64,000 nucleotides of DNA, taken from NCBI RefSeq assembly GCF_017312365.1, contig NZ_BLJI01000026.1, positions 1 through 64,000 of the forward strand, written 5' to 3'. Position numbers and translations under genes: made by a program. This document shows, in pieces, positions 50,348 to 60,627 of the stretch. This DNA comes from Chroococcus sp. FPU101. Its GTDB lineage: Bacteria; Cyanobacteriota; Cyanobacteriia; Cyanobacteriales; Microcystaceae. The stretch's first letter is position 1. Each line of letters opens with the position of its first letter. The notes under the pieces were generated by a model. That model made no database searches and was not told the origin of the DNA. It worked only from the letters and a program-made list of their open reading frames with translations.

Positions 50348-52015
50348 TTAAAAGAAAAATAGACGATATTGTATTGAAAAATGAAGCCCATTATCCTGTA
50401 AACTATTAACGGGATAATCTAAATCGACTAAAGGGATTCCCCAATCGAGTTGGGCTGTAAAATTGTTACCAATCAACAGACGCAAACCTAAACCAACTGA
50501 ATACAAGGTATTTTTGCTAAGTTCAACATCACTATTATTCCAAACAGTACCAAAATCAAAAAATGGGGTGAGTTGTAAAGTGGTTTGCCAAGCAGGAATT
50601 TTAAGAATATTTTGGCGAACTTCTGCCGAAAAAGAAAAGCCATTATCAGCTAATAACAGATCTTGGGGATAGCCACGTACCGTATAAATACCACCAATAC
50701 CAAACTGTTCTAAAGAAAGTAATTCATTCGGGCTTAATTGTAAATTGGTTCTAAAAACAAATAGGGTATCTGAGGCTAACACTCTTAAATATTGTGCTTG
50801 AGATTCCCATGAAAAAAACTGATCGCTTATTTGATTTCCATTAAGATCTGTTGCTGCTCCTTGTAAACCGATATTAAATTGCGATCGCACTGCAAAAACT
50901 TGTCGATTATCCCGTTTAATATATTCCTGTGAAAGTCTGATGGCAGTAACTTCTGTATCACTTTCTAAACGTTCATTAACATCAACCCGTAACGATGTAT
51001 CTGCAAATTGATGATCTACATTAATTCCTAATGCTAATTCTTCAGTGGGTTTTAAAATAATCGGTTGACGGTAACTAATTTCATATTGATGATAGTTTGA
51101 TTGAATATCAAGTACATTAAACGGTTCATCAATAATTTTGCTATCAATCAAGCGATATCGTAAACCAATGGTGCCATTAGTCGGATTAACGGGAATGCTA
51201 TAACTGAGGTCATCCAGTGCATTGCTACCATCTGTATTGTAGTATTGGACATTGAAGCGATCACCAAAACCCAACAAATTAGCATGATTAATCTGTAAAA
51301 TACGGCGTTGACTGCCCACACTCGAATTACGCTCATTATCTAAACGCAACAAAGCCGATAAGGATTGGTCTTCTTGTACTTTTACAGTTAGTACACTTAA
51401 GCCTGGGCGTGTTCCTGCCGAAAGTTCAGCCTGTAGATTAGAAATCAAAGGATCAAGCTGGAGGAGTTGTAACGCTTCGAGTAAATCTCTTGTATTTAAG
51501 GGTGTTCCAGTTCCCCTAGAAATCCGACTACGCACATAATTATCTCTGAGTCGTTTTAAACCCGTAATTTCAAGAGCTTCTATTTTGCCTTCAATGACTT
51601 CAATTTTGACCACACCATCTTTAATCGCTTGGGGTGGAATGAATGCCCCAGAGGTAATATATCCTTGATCTACATAAAGTTTTGTAATGGCTTCTTGGGC
51701 TTGTAGCAATTCAGTAAAAGAAATGGGACGTTTAGTATAGGGTTCTAAAAGTGTAGTCAATTCTTCACGACTAAAAATTGTACTGCCAATCACTTCAAAT
51801 TGCTGAACAACGATTGAACCTAGAATTTGTGGGGGTTGGGGAAGTGCCGGCGGTTCAGAAAAAGGCGGTAAGATTTGTTCTAGTGGTGGTAAAACTTCGG
51901 GTTCGGGTGGCGGTTCCGTTGGTGGGCGTAAAGGATTTTGGGCTAGCAGGGGAACAAAGGGAAAAAAAGCAAGAAAAATTAATTTAAATATATAAAAATA
52001 TTTCTGAAAGTTCAT
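50348..52015 (-). CDS. Two-partner secretion outer-membrane transporter (TpsB, ShlB/FhaC family)
   Basis: A 555-residue protein with a signal peptide (about 1-25), a Pro-rich linker (27-62), then POTRA-like domains (VVQQFEVIGSTIFSREEL and VVKIEVIEGKIEALEI) and a 16-strand barrel. It ends in FSIQYRLFFF with the terminal Phe used for outer-membrane assembly. TpsB proteins move one large beta-helical TpsA protein across the outer membrane. No TpsA (haemagglutination activity domain) gene is present in the window. It is first in an operon with the CHAT-TPR protein. Confidence 0.88.
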   Translation of the reverse strand: MNFQKYFYIFKLIFLAFFPFVPLLAQNPLRPPTEPPPEPEVLPPLEQILPPFSEPPALPQPPQILGSIVVQQFEVIGSTIFSREELTTLLEPYTKRPISFTELLQAQEAITKLYVDQGYITSGAFIPPQAIKDGVVKIEVIEGKIEALEITGLKRLRDNYVRSRISRGTGTPLNTRDLLEALQLLQLDPLISNLQAELSAGTRPGLSVLTVKVQEDQSLSALLRLDNERNSSVGSQRRILQINHANLLGFGDRFNVQYYNTDGSNALDDLSYSIPVNPTNGTIGLRYRLIDSKIIDEPFNVLDIQSNYHQYEISYRQPIILKPTEELALGINVDHQFADTSLRVDVNERLESDTEVTAIRLSQEYIKRDNRQVFAVRSQFNIGLQGAATDLNGNQISDQFFSWESQAQYLRVLASDTLFVFRTNLQLSPNELLSLEQFGIGGIYTVRGYPQDLLLADNGFSFSAEVRQNILKIPAWQTTLQLTPFFDFGTVWNNSDVELSKNTLYSVGLGLRLLIGNNFTAQLDWGIPLVDLDYPVNSLQDNGLHFSIQYRLFFF

Positions 52016-52306
52016 ATTTTTTGATTAAATCAAGGCAGCCAGTTATCCCGATTTTTGAGAATAACTTTAGGCTTTCTCAATTAAAGCAAATGAATCTTAG
52101 TCAATTAACTTTTTTGTGACATTATTTATAATTTGATTAACTAATCTATTTAAAACTTCTGATTTTTCATAAGAAAAAAACTACACAATATCTGCATTAT
52201 GATTTGGCTAGTACATTTTTGAAAATTGAGATTAAATTATTTAGTTGAGATTCAACCACATTTAAAGTAAAAACCCTCAACCCAATAGAAATATAGCAAG
52301 CAACAA

Positions 52307-52735
52307 TTAAGTAAGATTAGTCAAAAACTGTTTTAGATGAGGCTGTTCTAGATTAATTCCTAGTTCTTGCGCTTTCTGCAATACTTCGTCACGGCTAAGT
52401 TTTTCTTGTGTGGCTAAAGAAATGAGTGCTAATGCTCCTGCACGTCCTCCTACACCACAATGAAAAAAGATCGGAGTCGGAAGCTCGGCAATTTCTGAAA
52501 CAACTTGCTCAACTAATAATGCGTCAGCCTCATTAGGATTGAGGGGTACATTAAGATAGCGCAATCCTAACTCTTCTGCTTGTTGTTGTTCGTCACTCAA
52601 AACCCCTTTTTCATCTGATGAGCGAAGGCTAACCACTGACTTAAAGCCTTCTGCTGCGAGTTCTTGTAAATTGTCTGATGTAGGTTGTCCGCCAGATGAA
52701 AACTCTTCACTAATCTTTTTAAAATTTTCAGTCAT
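52307..52735 (-). CDS. DUF442 / protein tyrosine phosphatase-like protein
   Basis: About 142 residues from the ATG at 52735. SSGGQPTSDNLQELAAEGFK is the start of the DUF442 (beta-lactamase hydrolase-like) family. The phosphatase loop is HCGVGGRAG, a Cys-x4-Arg form found in DUF442. Relatives are small phosphatases or are linked to sulfide oxidation when fused to persulfide dioxygenase. Neither partner is here, so the substrate is open. It is monocistronic and leftward. Confidence 0.75.
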   Translation of the reverse strand: MTENFKKISEEFSSGGQPTSDNLQELAAEGFKSVVSLRSSDEKGVLSDEQQQAEELGLRYLNVPLNPNEADALLVEQVVSEIAELPTPIFFHCGVGGRAGALALISLATQEKLSRDEVLQKAQELGINLEQPHLKQFLTNLT

Positions 52736-52887
52736 ATAATTCCGTATGTTTATCAATTTACTGTACTTTATAGATAGTGTAGCAAAATCTGGCGGTCAGG
52801 TTTTCAAATGCTTTAGATGAAAAGTAGAGACACGATATCGCATCTCTACCAAATTAAGGTGTGAAGACTAATTGTTGAAAAAAGAAA

Positions 52888-54663
52888 TTAGGTACGAGTT
52901 TGACCCTTCATTAACCGATGCTGTAGGCTTTCGGGTGCTTGCACACGTGTCAAAATAGTCTGTAACTCATCACCTTCTAAGACTTCTTTTTCCAATAAGA
53001 TTTGAGTGGTGGACTCCAACAAGCCACGATTAAGCTCTAAGATGGCTAATGCGAGATCATGGGCTTGGTTGATACTTTGTTTGACTTGACGATCAATTTC
53101 TACTGCCACTTCTTCACTAATGGCTCGTCGAGAACTGCTATCATCTAAAAATTGCGCGGAGTTCTTTTCAAAAGCGATCGGGCCAAGGGTTTCACTCATG
53201 CCATACTGTGTAACCGCACGTGCCGCCAAATCAGTCGCTTTTTGAATATCATCACTGGCACCTGTAGAAACTTTACCAAAGATAATTTCTTCAGCCGCAC
53301 GTCCACCGAGTAATGTTGTTAGTTGACCTCGTAATTCATCTTCTAGCATTAAAAAACGGTCTTCGGTTGGCATTTGCAGAGTGTAGCCTAATGCTCCAAT
53401 TCCACGAGGAACAATGGAAATTTTTGAAACCTTGCTACCACCAGGCATCAACGCACCAACGAGAGCATGACCTACCTCATGATAAGCCACGATTTGCCGT
53501 TCAATGGGGGTCAAAACCCGCGATCGTTTTTCTAAACCTGCAACAACTCTTTCTATTGCTTCCGCGAAATCTTTCATCAAAACGACTTGACGATTCGCTC
53601 TTGCTGCCATTAAAGCCGCTTCGTTGACAAGATTCGCTAAATCTGCGCCAGTGAAACCAAACGTTTGATGAGCGATCGCATCTAGATCGACATCTTCACC
53701 GAGTACAACTGGCTGCGCGTGTACCTGTAAGATTTCGACTCTACCACTTTTGTCGGGGCGATCTACTAAGACATGACGATCAAAACGTCCTGGACGACGT
53801 AGGGCGGGATCGAGGATTTCAGGGCGATTCGTTGCTGCAATGACAATAACACCATCATTACCGCTAAAACCATCCATTTCCGTCAGCAATTGATTTAAAG
53901 TTTGTTCTCTCTCATCATTGCCCCCACCAGGAACACTGCCATTACGAGTTTTGCCAATGGCATCTAGTTCATCGATAAAGATAATACAAGGGGCTTGGCG
54001 TTTTGCTTGGTTAAACAAATCACGAACCCGTGAGGCACCGACACCAACATAGAGTTCAACAAATTCTGAGCCAGACATACTTAAGAAAGGGACACCAGCT
54101 TCACCCGCAACTGCTTTAGCGAGCAAGGTTTTACCCGTTCCAGGAGGGCCAACTAAAAGAATGCCTTTGGGGATCTTAGCCCCAATTTTGCGATACTTTT
54201 CACCATTCGATAAGAAATCTACAACCTCTTGTAATTCCTGTTTTGCTTCATCGACACCCGCAACATCAGCAAAGGTTATGCCCGTTTTGCCTTGGTTATA
54301 AACCCGCGCTTTACTTTTGCCCATTCCCATACCGACACCGATGTCGCCATTCGCTTTACTAAATTTGAGTAAGCAAGCGAATGTTCCAAGAATTGCCCCA
54401 GCAGAAATCAGCAAGCCTAAAATATTTTCAGCCGTTGCAGAATTGTTAGAAAGATTTGTATACTCTACACCATTACTTTTTAATAAGCCTAATAGAGTAT
54501 CAGTTTGTCCAGAAGATTTAGTGTAGTATTGATGGCTGCCAAATTCTGGTTTTAAAGTATATTCTATGCGATCGGGTTTAATCGTAACTTGTTGTACCTG
54601 TGAAGCTCTAACCTGATCAATAAATTGGCTATATGCCGACTGTGAACGGTTTTCTGTTTGCAT
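52888..54663 (-). CDS. ftsH: FtsH-type ATP-dependent zinc protease, short N-terminus
   Basis: This 591-residue membrane protease removes damaged photosystem II D1 and other membrane proteins in cyanobacteria. Walker A GPPGTGKT lies near residue 172, and SRH motif residues are in [10 protein letters not shown]. The zinc-binding HEVGH is at 395-399 and the third ligand Asp is in GASDD. All active-site residues are intact. The N-terminus is unusual. It starts directly with the periplasmic domain ([14 protein letters not shown]), and only one membrane helix ([21 protein letters not shown], about 79-99) is visible, against two in standard FtsH. An in-frame TAA 14-16 codons upstream without another start rules out a longer form. 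Topology may therefore differ. Confidence 0.92.
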   Translation of the reverse strand: MQTENRSQSAYSQFIDQVRASQVQQVTIKPDRIEYTLKPEFGSHQYYTKSSGQTDTLLGLLKSNGVEYTNLSNNSATAENILGLLISAGAILGTFACLLKFSKANGDIGVGMGMGKSKARVYNQGKTGITFADVAGVDEAKQELQEVVDFLSNGEKYRKIGAKIPKGILLVGPPGTGKTLLAKAVAGEAGVPFLSMSGSEFVELYVGVGASRVRDLFNQAKRQAPCIIFIDELDAIGKTRNGSVPGGGNDEREQTLNQLLTEMDGFSGNDGVIVIAATNRPEILDPALRRPGRFDRHVLVDRPDKSGRVEILQVHAQPVVLGEDVDLDAIAHQTFGFTGADLANLVNEAALMAARANRQVVLMKDFAEAIERVVAGLEKRSRVLTPIERQIVAYHEVGHALVGALMPGGSKVSKISIVPRGIGALGYTLQMPTEDRFLMLEDELRGQLTTLLGGRAAEEIIFGKVSTGASDDIQKATDLAARAVTQYGMSETLGPIAFEKNSAQFLDDSSSRRAISEEVAVEIDRQVKQSINQAHDLALAILELNRGLLESTTQILLEKEVLEGDELQTILTRVQAPESLQHRLMKGQTRT

Positions 54664-54932
54664 TTTAGACTTTTCCTGCTGGGGACAAGGAGAATATTAA
54701 AAAGTTAAAATCACTTTTAGACTTCTTACTATGTTGATTTTAGAAGTAACCGTTTTTCAGGCGATAGATGAGATTGCCACACTGTTTTTAGGGTCTTCCG
54801 TAAACTTTTAGTTAATGTTTACGGTTGTTACGTCAGTTGATTCTAGTTAACCGTACTTAAATATGATTGGCTCAAATTAAATCAGAATGTCTTAAGTCTT
54901 TTCTAATATCGCTCAACAATAGGGATGATTTT

Positions 54933-54962
54933 TTGAGAGAGCCTTCATCCCCAGACTACAAT
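54933..54962 (+). promoter_or_regulatory. Candidate sigma70-type promoter of the second clpB
   Basis: TTGAGA (54933-54938) and TACAAT (54957-54962) with an 18-bp spacer lie 38 bp before the ATG of clpB2. The 54664-55000 gap is shared with ftsH on the other strand. I found no CIRCE inverted repeat (TTAGCACTC-N9-GAGTGCTAA) in it. Confidence 0.5.
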
Positions 54963-55000
54963 AGAGATCGAGACTGATCTACTATTTTTTAAAACTTTTA

Positions 55001-57739
55001 ATGCAGCCAACCGATTCTAGTAAATTTACCGAACAAGCTTGGGATGCTGTTGTAAAATCTCAAGAAGTCGCCCGTCGTTTTAAAAATCAGACCTTAGAAG
55101 TTGAACACGTCGTTATTGCCCTACTCGAACAAGAAAACGGGTTAGCATTGCGAATCCTCAATCGCGCTAATATTGATGCACCTCGCTTGATCCAACAATT
55201 AGAAACTTTTGCCCAACGACAGCCGAAAGTCCTGAATGTCGATCAACTTTATTTAGGTCGTGGACTGGATGTAATGTTAGATCGTGCCGAAGCCTCTCGC
55301 AACAGTTGGCAAGATAAATTTATTTCTGTTGAACATCTTTTAGTCGGTTTTGCGGAAGATGAACGCATTGGCAGACGTTGTTTACGTTCTTTTAATCTCG
55401 ATCCACAAGACTTAGAAGTTCAAATTAAATCTATTCGCGGCACACAAAAAGTTACAGAACCCAACCAAGAAGAGAAATACGAAGCTTTGGCCAAATATGG
55501 ACGAGATTTAACTGAACTTGCCCTTGAAGGGAAGTTAGATCCCGTGACAGGGAGAGATGAGGAGATTCGTCGCGTTGTTCAGGTATTATCGAGACGGTCT
55601 AAGAATAATCCCGTCTTAATTGGAGAACCGGGGGTAGGAAAAACAGCGATCGCAGAAGGACTCGCCCAACGTATCCTCAATGGTGATGTTCCAGAATCTC
55701 TCAAAAAACGTCAGTTAATTTCTTTAGATATGGGAAGTCTCATCGCGGGGGCTAAATATCGGGGTGAGTTTGAAGAAAGATTAAGATCGGTGATGAAGGA
55801 AGTCATCAATTCAGACGGACAGATTATTTTATTTATCGATGAAATTCATACCGTAGTCGGTGCAGGTTCTCGTGAAGGGGGATCGATGGATGCTGGAAAT
55901 CTCCTGAAACCGATGTTAGCACGAGGGGAATTACGCTGTATTGGGGCGACTACTTTGGATGAATATCGTAAGCACATCGAAAAAGATCCCGCCTTAGAGC
56001 GACGTTTTCAGCAAGTCTATGTTAAAGAACCGAGTGTTGAGGATACGATTTCTATTTTGCGGGGACTTAAAGAACGCTACGAAGTCCATCACGGCGTAAA
56101 AATTACTGATTCTGCCTTAGTAGCTGCCGCGAATTTGTCCTATCGTTATATTAGCGATCGCTTTTTACCCGATAAGGCGATCGATCTCGTCGATGAAGCT
56201 GCGGCTAAACTGAAGATGGAGATCACTTCAAAACCTGCTGAACTCGAATCCATCGATCGTCGTCTGATGCAATTACAGATGGAGAAATTCTCCCTTGAAG
56301 GCGAGGAAAAACGACCCGGATCACTGATTATTGATCGTGCATCTAAAGAACGTCTTGATCGCATTCAACAGGAAATTAGTGATTTAGAAGTTAAACAGAA
56401 AGAATTTTCCTCACAATGGCAAGCGGAAAAGCAAATGCTAGAGGAAATAAATGCTTTTAAAGAAGAAGAAGAACAACTACGCTTACAAGTTGAACAAGCC
56501 GAACGTGCTTATGATCTCAACAAAGCGGCACAATTAAAGTATGGCAAACTCGAAGCCCTACAACGGGAAATCGAAGCTAAAGAAACGAAACTAATTGAAA
56601 TACAATCGCAAGGGACAACCCTGTTACGGGAACAAGTCACCGAAACTGATATCGCTGAAATTGTGGCCCGTTGGACGGGTGTACCCCTCAACCGACTCTT
56701 AGAAACCGAACGGCAAAAACTCCTACAATTAGAGTCACATTTAAGTGAGCGTGTTGTTGGACAACAAGAGGCTGTATCGGCTGTATCGGCTGCCATTCGA
56801 CGGGCAAGGGCAGGCATGAAAGATCCTTCGCGTCCTATTGGTTCATTCTTATTTATGGGGCCGACTGGCGTAGGTAAAACCGAATTAGCCCGCGCATTAG
56901 CTGCGTTTCTCTTCGATAGCGAGGACGCAATGGTACGCATTGATATGTCCGAATACATGGAGAAACACGCGGTTTCCCGTCTCATTGGTGCGCCTCCCGG
57001 CTATGTCGGATACGAAGAGGGGGGACAACTTTCAGAAGCAGTACGTCGTCGTCCCTATTCAGTGGTGTTATTAGATGAAGTGGAAAAAGCCCATCGAGAT
57101 GTTTTTAACATTTTATTACAAGTACTTGACGATGGTCGTATTACTGATTCTCAGGGAAGAACGATCGATTTTCGCAATACGATTATTGTCATGACGAGTA
57201 ATATCGGTAGTGAGCATATTCTGAATGTGTCGGGAGATGATAAAGACTATGAGGAAATGCAGAAACGAGTCTTGCAAGCTTTACGGAATCATTTTCGTCC
57301 TGAGTTTGTCAACCGTATCGATGATTTAATTATTTTCCACACCTTGAAACGGGAAGAATTACGATTTATTGTTCATCTACAGTTACAGCGCATCCAAAAG
57401 TTATTATCTGAGCAAAAAATCAGTTTAGAGTTAACCAATGCCGCACAAAATTACATCGTCAATGCGGGTTATGATCCGACTTATGGCGCACGTCCTCTAA
57501 AACGAGCCATTCAACGAGAATTAGAAAATCCTCTCGCTACCAAAATTCTAGAACAAACCTTTGTCGAAGGGGATACCGTAGTCATTGACTGCGTGAATGA
57601 TGTACTCAATTTCCGTAAAAAAGATGCTGAAATGATAGTACAAAATGAAGTAGTTTCCCCAGAAGTTGATGAGTTAGTTGTTGAATATGATGAATACGAT
57701 GATGATGAAGCGATTGCTGTAGAAGTCGAAGTCATGTAA
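55001..57739 (+). CDS. clpB: ClpB-type AAA+ protein disaggregase (paralogue 2)
   Basis: A 912-residue second ClpB with the same domain order. It has Clp-N to about 145, Walker A GEPGVGKT at 208-215, a coiled-coil middle domain at about 400-535, and second Walker A GPTGVGKT at 620-627. It differs from the first paralogue by a C-terminal extension of about 30 residues rich in Glu, Asp, Val and Tyr ([18 protein letters not shown]). Such acidic tails are unusual for ClpB and could change hexamer or DnaK contacts. It is divergent from ftsH, so two quality-control machines share one promoter region. Confidence 0.96.
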   Translation: MQPTDSSKFTEQAWDAVVKSQEVARRFKNQTLEVEHVVIALLEQENGLALRILNRANIDAPRLIQQLETFAQRQPKVLNVDQLYLGRGLDVMLDRAEASRNSWQDKFISVEHLLVGFAEDERIGRRCLRSFNLDPQDLEVQIKSIRGTQKVTEPNQEEKYEALAKYGRDLTELALEGKLDPVTGRDEEIRRVVQVLSRRSKNNPVLIGEPGVGKTAIAEGLAQRILNGDVPESLKKRQLISLDMGSLIAGAKYRGEFEERLRSVMKEVINSDGQIILFIDEIHTVVGAGSREGGSMDAGNLLKPMLARGELRCIGATTLDEYRKHIEKDPALERRFQQVYVKEPSVEDTISILRGLKERYEVHHGVKITDSALVAAANLSYRYISDRFLPDKAIDLVDEAAAKLKMEITSKPAELESIDRRLMQLQMEKFSLEGEEKRPGSLIIDRASKERLDRIQQEISDLEVKQKEFSSQWQAEKQMLEEINAFKEEEEQLRLQVEQAERAYDLNKAAQLKYGKLEALQREIEAKETKLIEIQSQGTTLLREQVTETDIAEIVARWTGVPLNRLLETERQKLLQLESHLSERVVGQQEAVSAVSAAIRRARAGMKDPSRPIGSFLFMGPTGVGKTELARALAAFLFDSEDAMVRIDMSEYMEKHAVSRLIGAPPGYVGYEEGGQLSEAVRRRPYSVVLLDEVEKAHRDVFNILLQVLDDGRITDSQGRTIDFRNTIIVMTSNIGSEHILNVSGDDKDYEEMQKRVLQALRNHFRPEFVNRIDDLIIFHTLKREELRFIVHLQLQRIQKLLSEQKISLELTNAAQNYIVNAGYDPTYGARPLKRAIQRELENPLATKILEQTFVEGDTVVIDCVNDVLNFRKKDAEMIVQNEVVSPEVDELVVEYDEYDDDEAIAVEVEVM

Positions 57740-57762
57740 AGTGAGTTCGGGATCAGACAAGC

Positions 57763-57823
57763 AAAAAAAGGAGAGGGTCACTCAAGTAAGCTGAAATCTA
57801 TTGATTCATTCAGTACCCCCTCC
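57763..57823 (-). terminator. Terminator for the leftward wall-enzyme genes
   Basis: On the minus strand GGAGGGGGT pairs with ACCCTCTCC (one mismatch), extended by an inner CTGAA/TTCAG stem, and is followed by a run of seven T. It lies about 105 bp past the GH19 gene stop. Confidence 0.6.
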
Positions 57824-57928
57824 TCTGTCTAGTCTGCACTTGTGAAAAATTTTGTTTTAATTAAATCAACTGTCATAGACTACGCATACTCTGCTGGTCT
57901 TCTTAAAAAAATTAGATAAATCTTAATA

Positions 57929-58714
57929 CTAGCCAGAGATAACTTGACAAGCCTTCTGATAATAAGCTTTTCGCTCTGCAAGTCCTCGGTTTCCTCCATT
58001 AACTCGTTTAGTTACCTGTTCGACACTACCGCCGCGATCACATAAATCGTTCATATTATTTCTGTACCACCAAAATCCAGCACTAGAAAAAGGGTAAGTA
58101 ATGCTAACGTAGTTAACCCCGTCCATCACTTTGGGATCTTGAATAAAATCCGAAAAAACTTGATAGTTGGAGCGACCTGTCAACTGAATTACTCCTGCAC
58201 CTTTATATTTTGGGCCATCCCCAGAGTGTTTATTCCCTAGATCTTTTCTGCCCTCGTAGGCTGAACCACTAGCTAGTTCTTTCAACCATTGCAAGCCCCC
58301 ACTTTCATGGGCGGTCTGGCTGAGAAAATGACGCATCCTGACGGGGGTATTAATTTGAAACCGATTAAGACAATCGTTAAGATCTTTGAGTTGATGAGGT
58401 TGGATGGGGCGACCATATATACCTTCTGCTTGAGCTTTTGAGAGCAAAGCTTCACCCCTAGGTAACTCCTTCAGTTCAATTAAAATTTTGGCTGAACCTA
58501 AACCTAACTTGTCGAGATCGCTTTGGTTAGTCGCTTTTTTGAACTGAGTGAAGGCATTTTGAGTCTGAGAACCATAAATACCATCGATCTCATCTGGGGA
58601 TAGAAGTCCTAGATCTTTAAGACGGGACTGAATTTGGCGACATAGCTCTGGATCTTCCGCTAAGAAGTCAAGAGGCTTCACGCAGTTTTGTTGAATGATG
58701 TCTTGTAATTTCAT
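57929..58714 (-). CDS. Endolysin-like protein: peptidoglycan-binding domain plus GH19 chitinase/muramidase fold
   Basis: A 261-residue protein. Residues 15-80 form a PG_binding_1-type domain ([32 protein letters not shown]). Residues 85-261 form a family 19 glycoside hydrolase-like domain with the catalytic Glu in [11 protein letters not shown] and the substrate groove [16 protein letters not shown]. It has no signal peptide. This layout is that of phage endolysins and of secreted bacterial wall hydrolases, which cut glycan strands of peptidoglycan. It has no copy of the 55-bp element directly upstream. A 52-residue gene precedes it. Confidence 0.85.
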   Translation of the reverse strand: MKLQDIIQQNCVKPLDFLAEDPELCRQIQSRLKDLGLLSPDEIDGIYGSQTQNAFTQFKKATNQSDLDKLGLGSAKILIELKELPRGEALLSKAQAEGIYGRPIQPHQLKDLNDCLNRFQINTPVRMRHFLSQTAHESGGLQWLKELASGSAYEGRKDLGNKHSGDGPKYKGAGVIQLTGRSNYQVFSDFIQDPKVMDGVNYVSITYPFSSAGFWWYRNNMNDLCDRGGSVEQVTKRVNGGNRGLAERKAYYQKACQVISG

Positions 58715-58739
58715 GATGATTACGACTCCGTAAATAAAA

Positions 58740-58898
58740 TTAAGAGGAAAAGCTGTTTGTAGCTAAGTAGGAAACTTTTTGATTAGAGAGAAACTCGCTG
58801 TAATTAGCAATAACATCGATTTCTAGAAAGTTGAAACAAACCTCAGTTGCTAACCAAAAAGTAACTGTCAGTAGTAATTTTTGCCATTGCACTTTCAT
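58740..58898 (-). CDS. 52-residue hydrophobic small protein (too short for usual gene lists)
   Basis: A 52-residue ORF starting [20 protein letters not shown], with a near-perfect ribosome binding site (TTGGAGGTTG, GGAGG 9 bp before the ATG). It has one hydrophobic helix ([18 protein letters not shown]) then a short polar end with ANYSEFL. Very similar small proteins, with WQKLLL and DYSEF segments, recur in other cyanobacteria to my recollection. The strong binding site and the position between two island genes support it as real. Function unknown. It could be a holin-like or membrane peptide given the endolysin gene that follows. Confidence 0.7.
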   Translation of the reverse strand: MKVQWQKLLLTVTFWLATEVCFNFLEIDVIANYSEFLSNQKVSYLATNSFSS

Positions 58899-58947
58899 TG
58901 ATTTCAACCTCCAAGAATGAGAAATTAGGCTTAATTAAGCTGAACTT

Positions 58948-59850
58948 TTACAGCCACCGACCCCATAACAGTGTGTATTTGAAGATATATGCGTGATTTG
59001 CTTGCCAACGCGGATCGCTTTTAACAATCTGCATCAATTCAGCAAAATCAGTGGTAGAGCGGATTACTTGGCAACCAGCACTATAGCGACCAATATCGTT
59101 GACTGGGTTATTTCCACCATGGTGGATATTAACTCCAAAAAAGCCAGTATCTAAGACATCTCCTTTTCTGGAAAAATCCTTATTCCCATCTCGCCACACT
59201 TTGACGGAAGCACCCGTCTGGATCAAAGCCTCGTATTTCCCATTGTGGAGTCCAGTCTGCCAACAACGCTGTTGACCTAACTCTAATCGGGCGGCTCCTT
59301 TGTTGTTGAGTTTGTTGAGCGTGTAATATCGACCAGGTTCAGTCGTACCGATATACAAACATTTGAACTTTGGTTGACCGTTTTCAAAGCTCAGGCAGCC
59401 AATCAAGTCATTGAAAAGATTTGGCGCATCTTGATTAGGTGTACCATCAAGGTTGATCCCCTCAATGCCAATAAGATTGATTTCTCCTGTATTTTTATCT
59501 AGAGAGTAACCGCGTTCGGAGCAGCAAGCCACAACTTTCTCGGCTAAAGAACCAAGATGTGCTTTTTTGATAGATTTTCCAGTTTGATCAAGTAGCTGTA
59601 CATGACCATCATAGGCATACCAAGTATTGAAGCCTTTAATCGTTTGATTGGCTAGGCTTACCTTGTAGTGATGATTCTCATATTTGTAAGCTAACACAGG
59701 AAATTCTTGGGGAATCTCTTCAATAACAACTTTTTTGTCTTCTGGAAGGAACGAACTTTGAATCGCTTCGGCTTTAAAAGTTGTGGGTTTGACTACTTTT
59801 AAAATATAAAGCGCATCTGTTTTCTGTTTAGGTTTTTCTTCGAGTAACAT
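58948..59850 (-). CDS. L,D-transpeptidase-like wall protein with SH3-like front part
   Basis: A 300-residue protein. Residues 12-90 form a beta-rich region (SSFLPEDKKVVIEEIPQEF, NTWYAYDGHVQL) like bacterial SH3 ligand domains. The C-terminal part (about 170-285) has IHHGGNNPVNDIGRYSAGCQVI, matching the His-x-Gly ... Ser-x-Gly-Cys active site of YkuD-type L,D-transpeptidases, enzymes that cross-link peptidoglycan or attach proteins to it. No signal peptide is visible, as in the endolysin-like neighbour. The 55-bp element lies about 90 bp upstream. A lipid- or phage-type export route would be needed. Confidence 0.65.
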   Translation of the reverse strand: MLLEEKPKQKTDALYILKVVKPTTFKAEAIQSSFLPEDKKVVIEEIPQEFPVLAYKYENHHYKVSLANQTIKGFNTWYAYDGHVQLLDQTGKSIKKAHLGSLAEKVVACCSERGYSLDKNTGEINLIGIEGINLDGTPNQDAPNLFNDLIGCLSFENGQPKFKCLYIGTTEPGRYYTLNKLNNKGAARLELGQQRCWQTGLHNGKYEALIQTGASVKVWRDGNKDFSRKGDVLDTGFFGVNIHHGGNNPVNDIGRYSAGCQVIRSTTDFAELMQIVKSDPRWQANHAYIFKYTLLWGRWL

Positions 59851-59940
59851 AATTTGCTCTCCTTAAAGTTCGGGCTTTTGGGGTTTAAATAATTTCTGGA
59901 ATCGCTCAACCAGTTACACTGTTTTCTCTGCTGGTTGTCT

Positions 59941-59995
59941 TGTCTTCTTAATAGCTGCCAATCAAAACGACTTATGCACTTGTGGCTGAAAAAAT
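59941..59995 (-). promoter_or_regulatory. 55-bp element, copy 1 (upstream of the L,D-transpeptidase-like gene)
   Basis: Identical over all 55 bp to copy 2. Read on the minus strand it starts with TTTTTTCAGCC, continues through the core ACAAGTGCATAAGTCG and ends in TATTAAGAAGACA, where TATTAA could be a -10 box. It lies 91 bp before the ATG and 14 bp after the stop of the next upstream gene. Confidence 0.75.
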
Positions 59996-60008
59996 CTATC
60001 TATCATGC

Positions 60009-60272
60009 TCACTGCCAACGCCAATTAATAGCATGAGGCTTTTGATAGGGCATGGAGCCAAGTAGTTGACGCTCGTAAGTATTTCCTCGGTAAATTAGGG
60101 TTACAGTTGGCTGATCTGTTTCAACCTTTTCAGAAACCACTACAGGACGCGGAGTGTAGTAATATACATTACCCCGATAAATGAGTTTGATTTTGGGTTG
60201 TTCTGTAGAATCAGAGCCAAGCTGAATTGGAGCAGGAACATTGTAGGAATTGCCGCGAAAGGTGAGTTTCAT
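60009..60272 (-). CDS. DUF4278 protein with three repeats
   Basis: An 87-residue protein with three copies of a strand-rich unit: KLTFRGNSYNV, KLIYRGNVYYY and TLIYRGNTYER. These are the DUF4278 unit (KLxYRGxxY) of cyanobacterial small proteins, of unknown role, and they may form a small beta-sandwich. Start ATG at 60272 follows AAGGAG. Preceded by copy 2 of the 55-bp element, 49 bp upstream. Confidence 0.8.
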   Translation of the reverse strand: MKLTFRGNSYNVPAPIQLGSDSTEQPKIKLIYRGNVYYYTPRPVVVSEKVETDQPTVTLIYRGNTYERQLLGSMPYQKPHAINWRWQ

Positions 60273-60321
60273 AATTAAGACTCCTTATGAGTTGAATCGT
60301 TTTTTGGTTATTGAGTTGTGT

Positions 60322-60376
60322 TGTCTTCTTAATAGCTGCCAATCAAAACGACTTATGCACTTGTGGCTGAAAAAAT
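60322..60376 (-). promoter_or_regulatory. 55-bp element, copy 2 (upstream of the DUF4278 gene)
   Basis: Identical to copy 1 over 55 bp, and located 49 bp before the ATG. The flanks of copies 1 and 2 differ, so the element itself is the conserved unit and not a larger duplication. Confidence 0.75.
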
Positions 60377-60627
60377 GTGTTTACTCCAGAAAATAAATTA
60401 GACAAAAGACTTCTCTAGCTGGTTCTCTAGATTTGATAATATTGATAATCTTAAGAAGATAAAAGTTTATTAAAAAATTCACCAGTAAAAGCTTAATATT
60501 TTATACCAGTGAATATAAATAATATTTTAATTTATAAATAATTGTAGATTATATAATCTATCTAATTCTTGCTTTAGAAAAGGTTTAAATATCCATCTTA
60601 ATATTTTCGATAAGCTACCTTTTCATT
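60377..60627. other. AT-rich gap
   Basis: About 250 bp with no ORF and no recognised RNA. It holds the 3' flank of the following leftward membrane protein gene. Confidence 0.5.

Noticed and set aside
54664-55000. CIRCE/HrcA operator between ftsH and clpB
   Set aside because: No TTAGCACTC-type inverted repeat is seen.
57836-57852. A fifth copy of the 55-bp element near 57.84 kb (GCACTTGTG followed by AAAAA)
   Set aside because: Only nine bases match, there is no TATTAA end, and no gene follows in the right direction.
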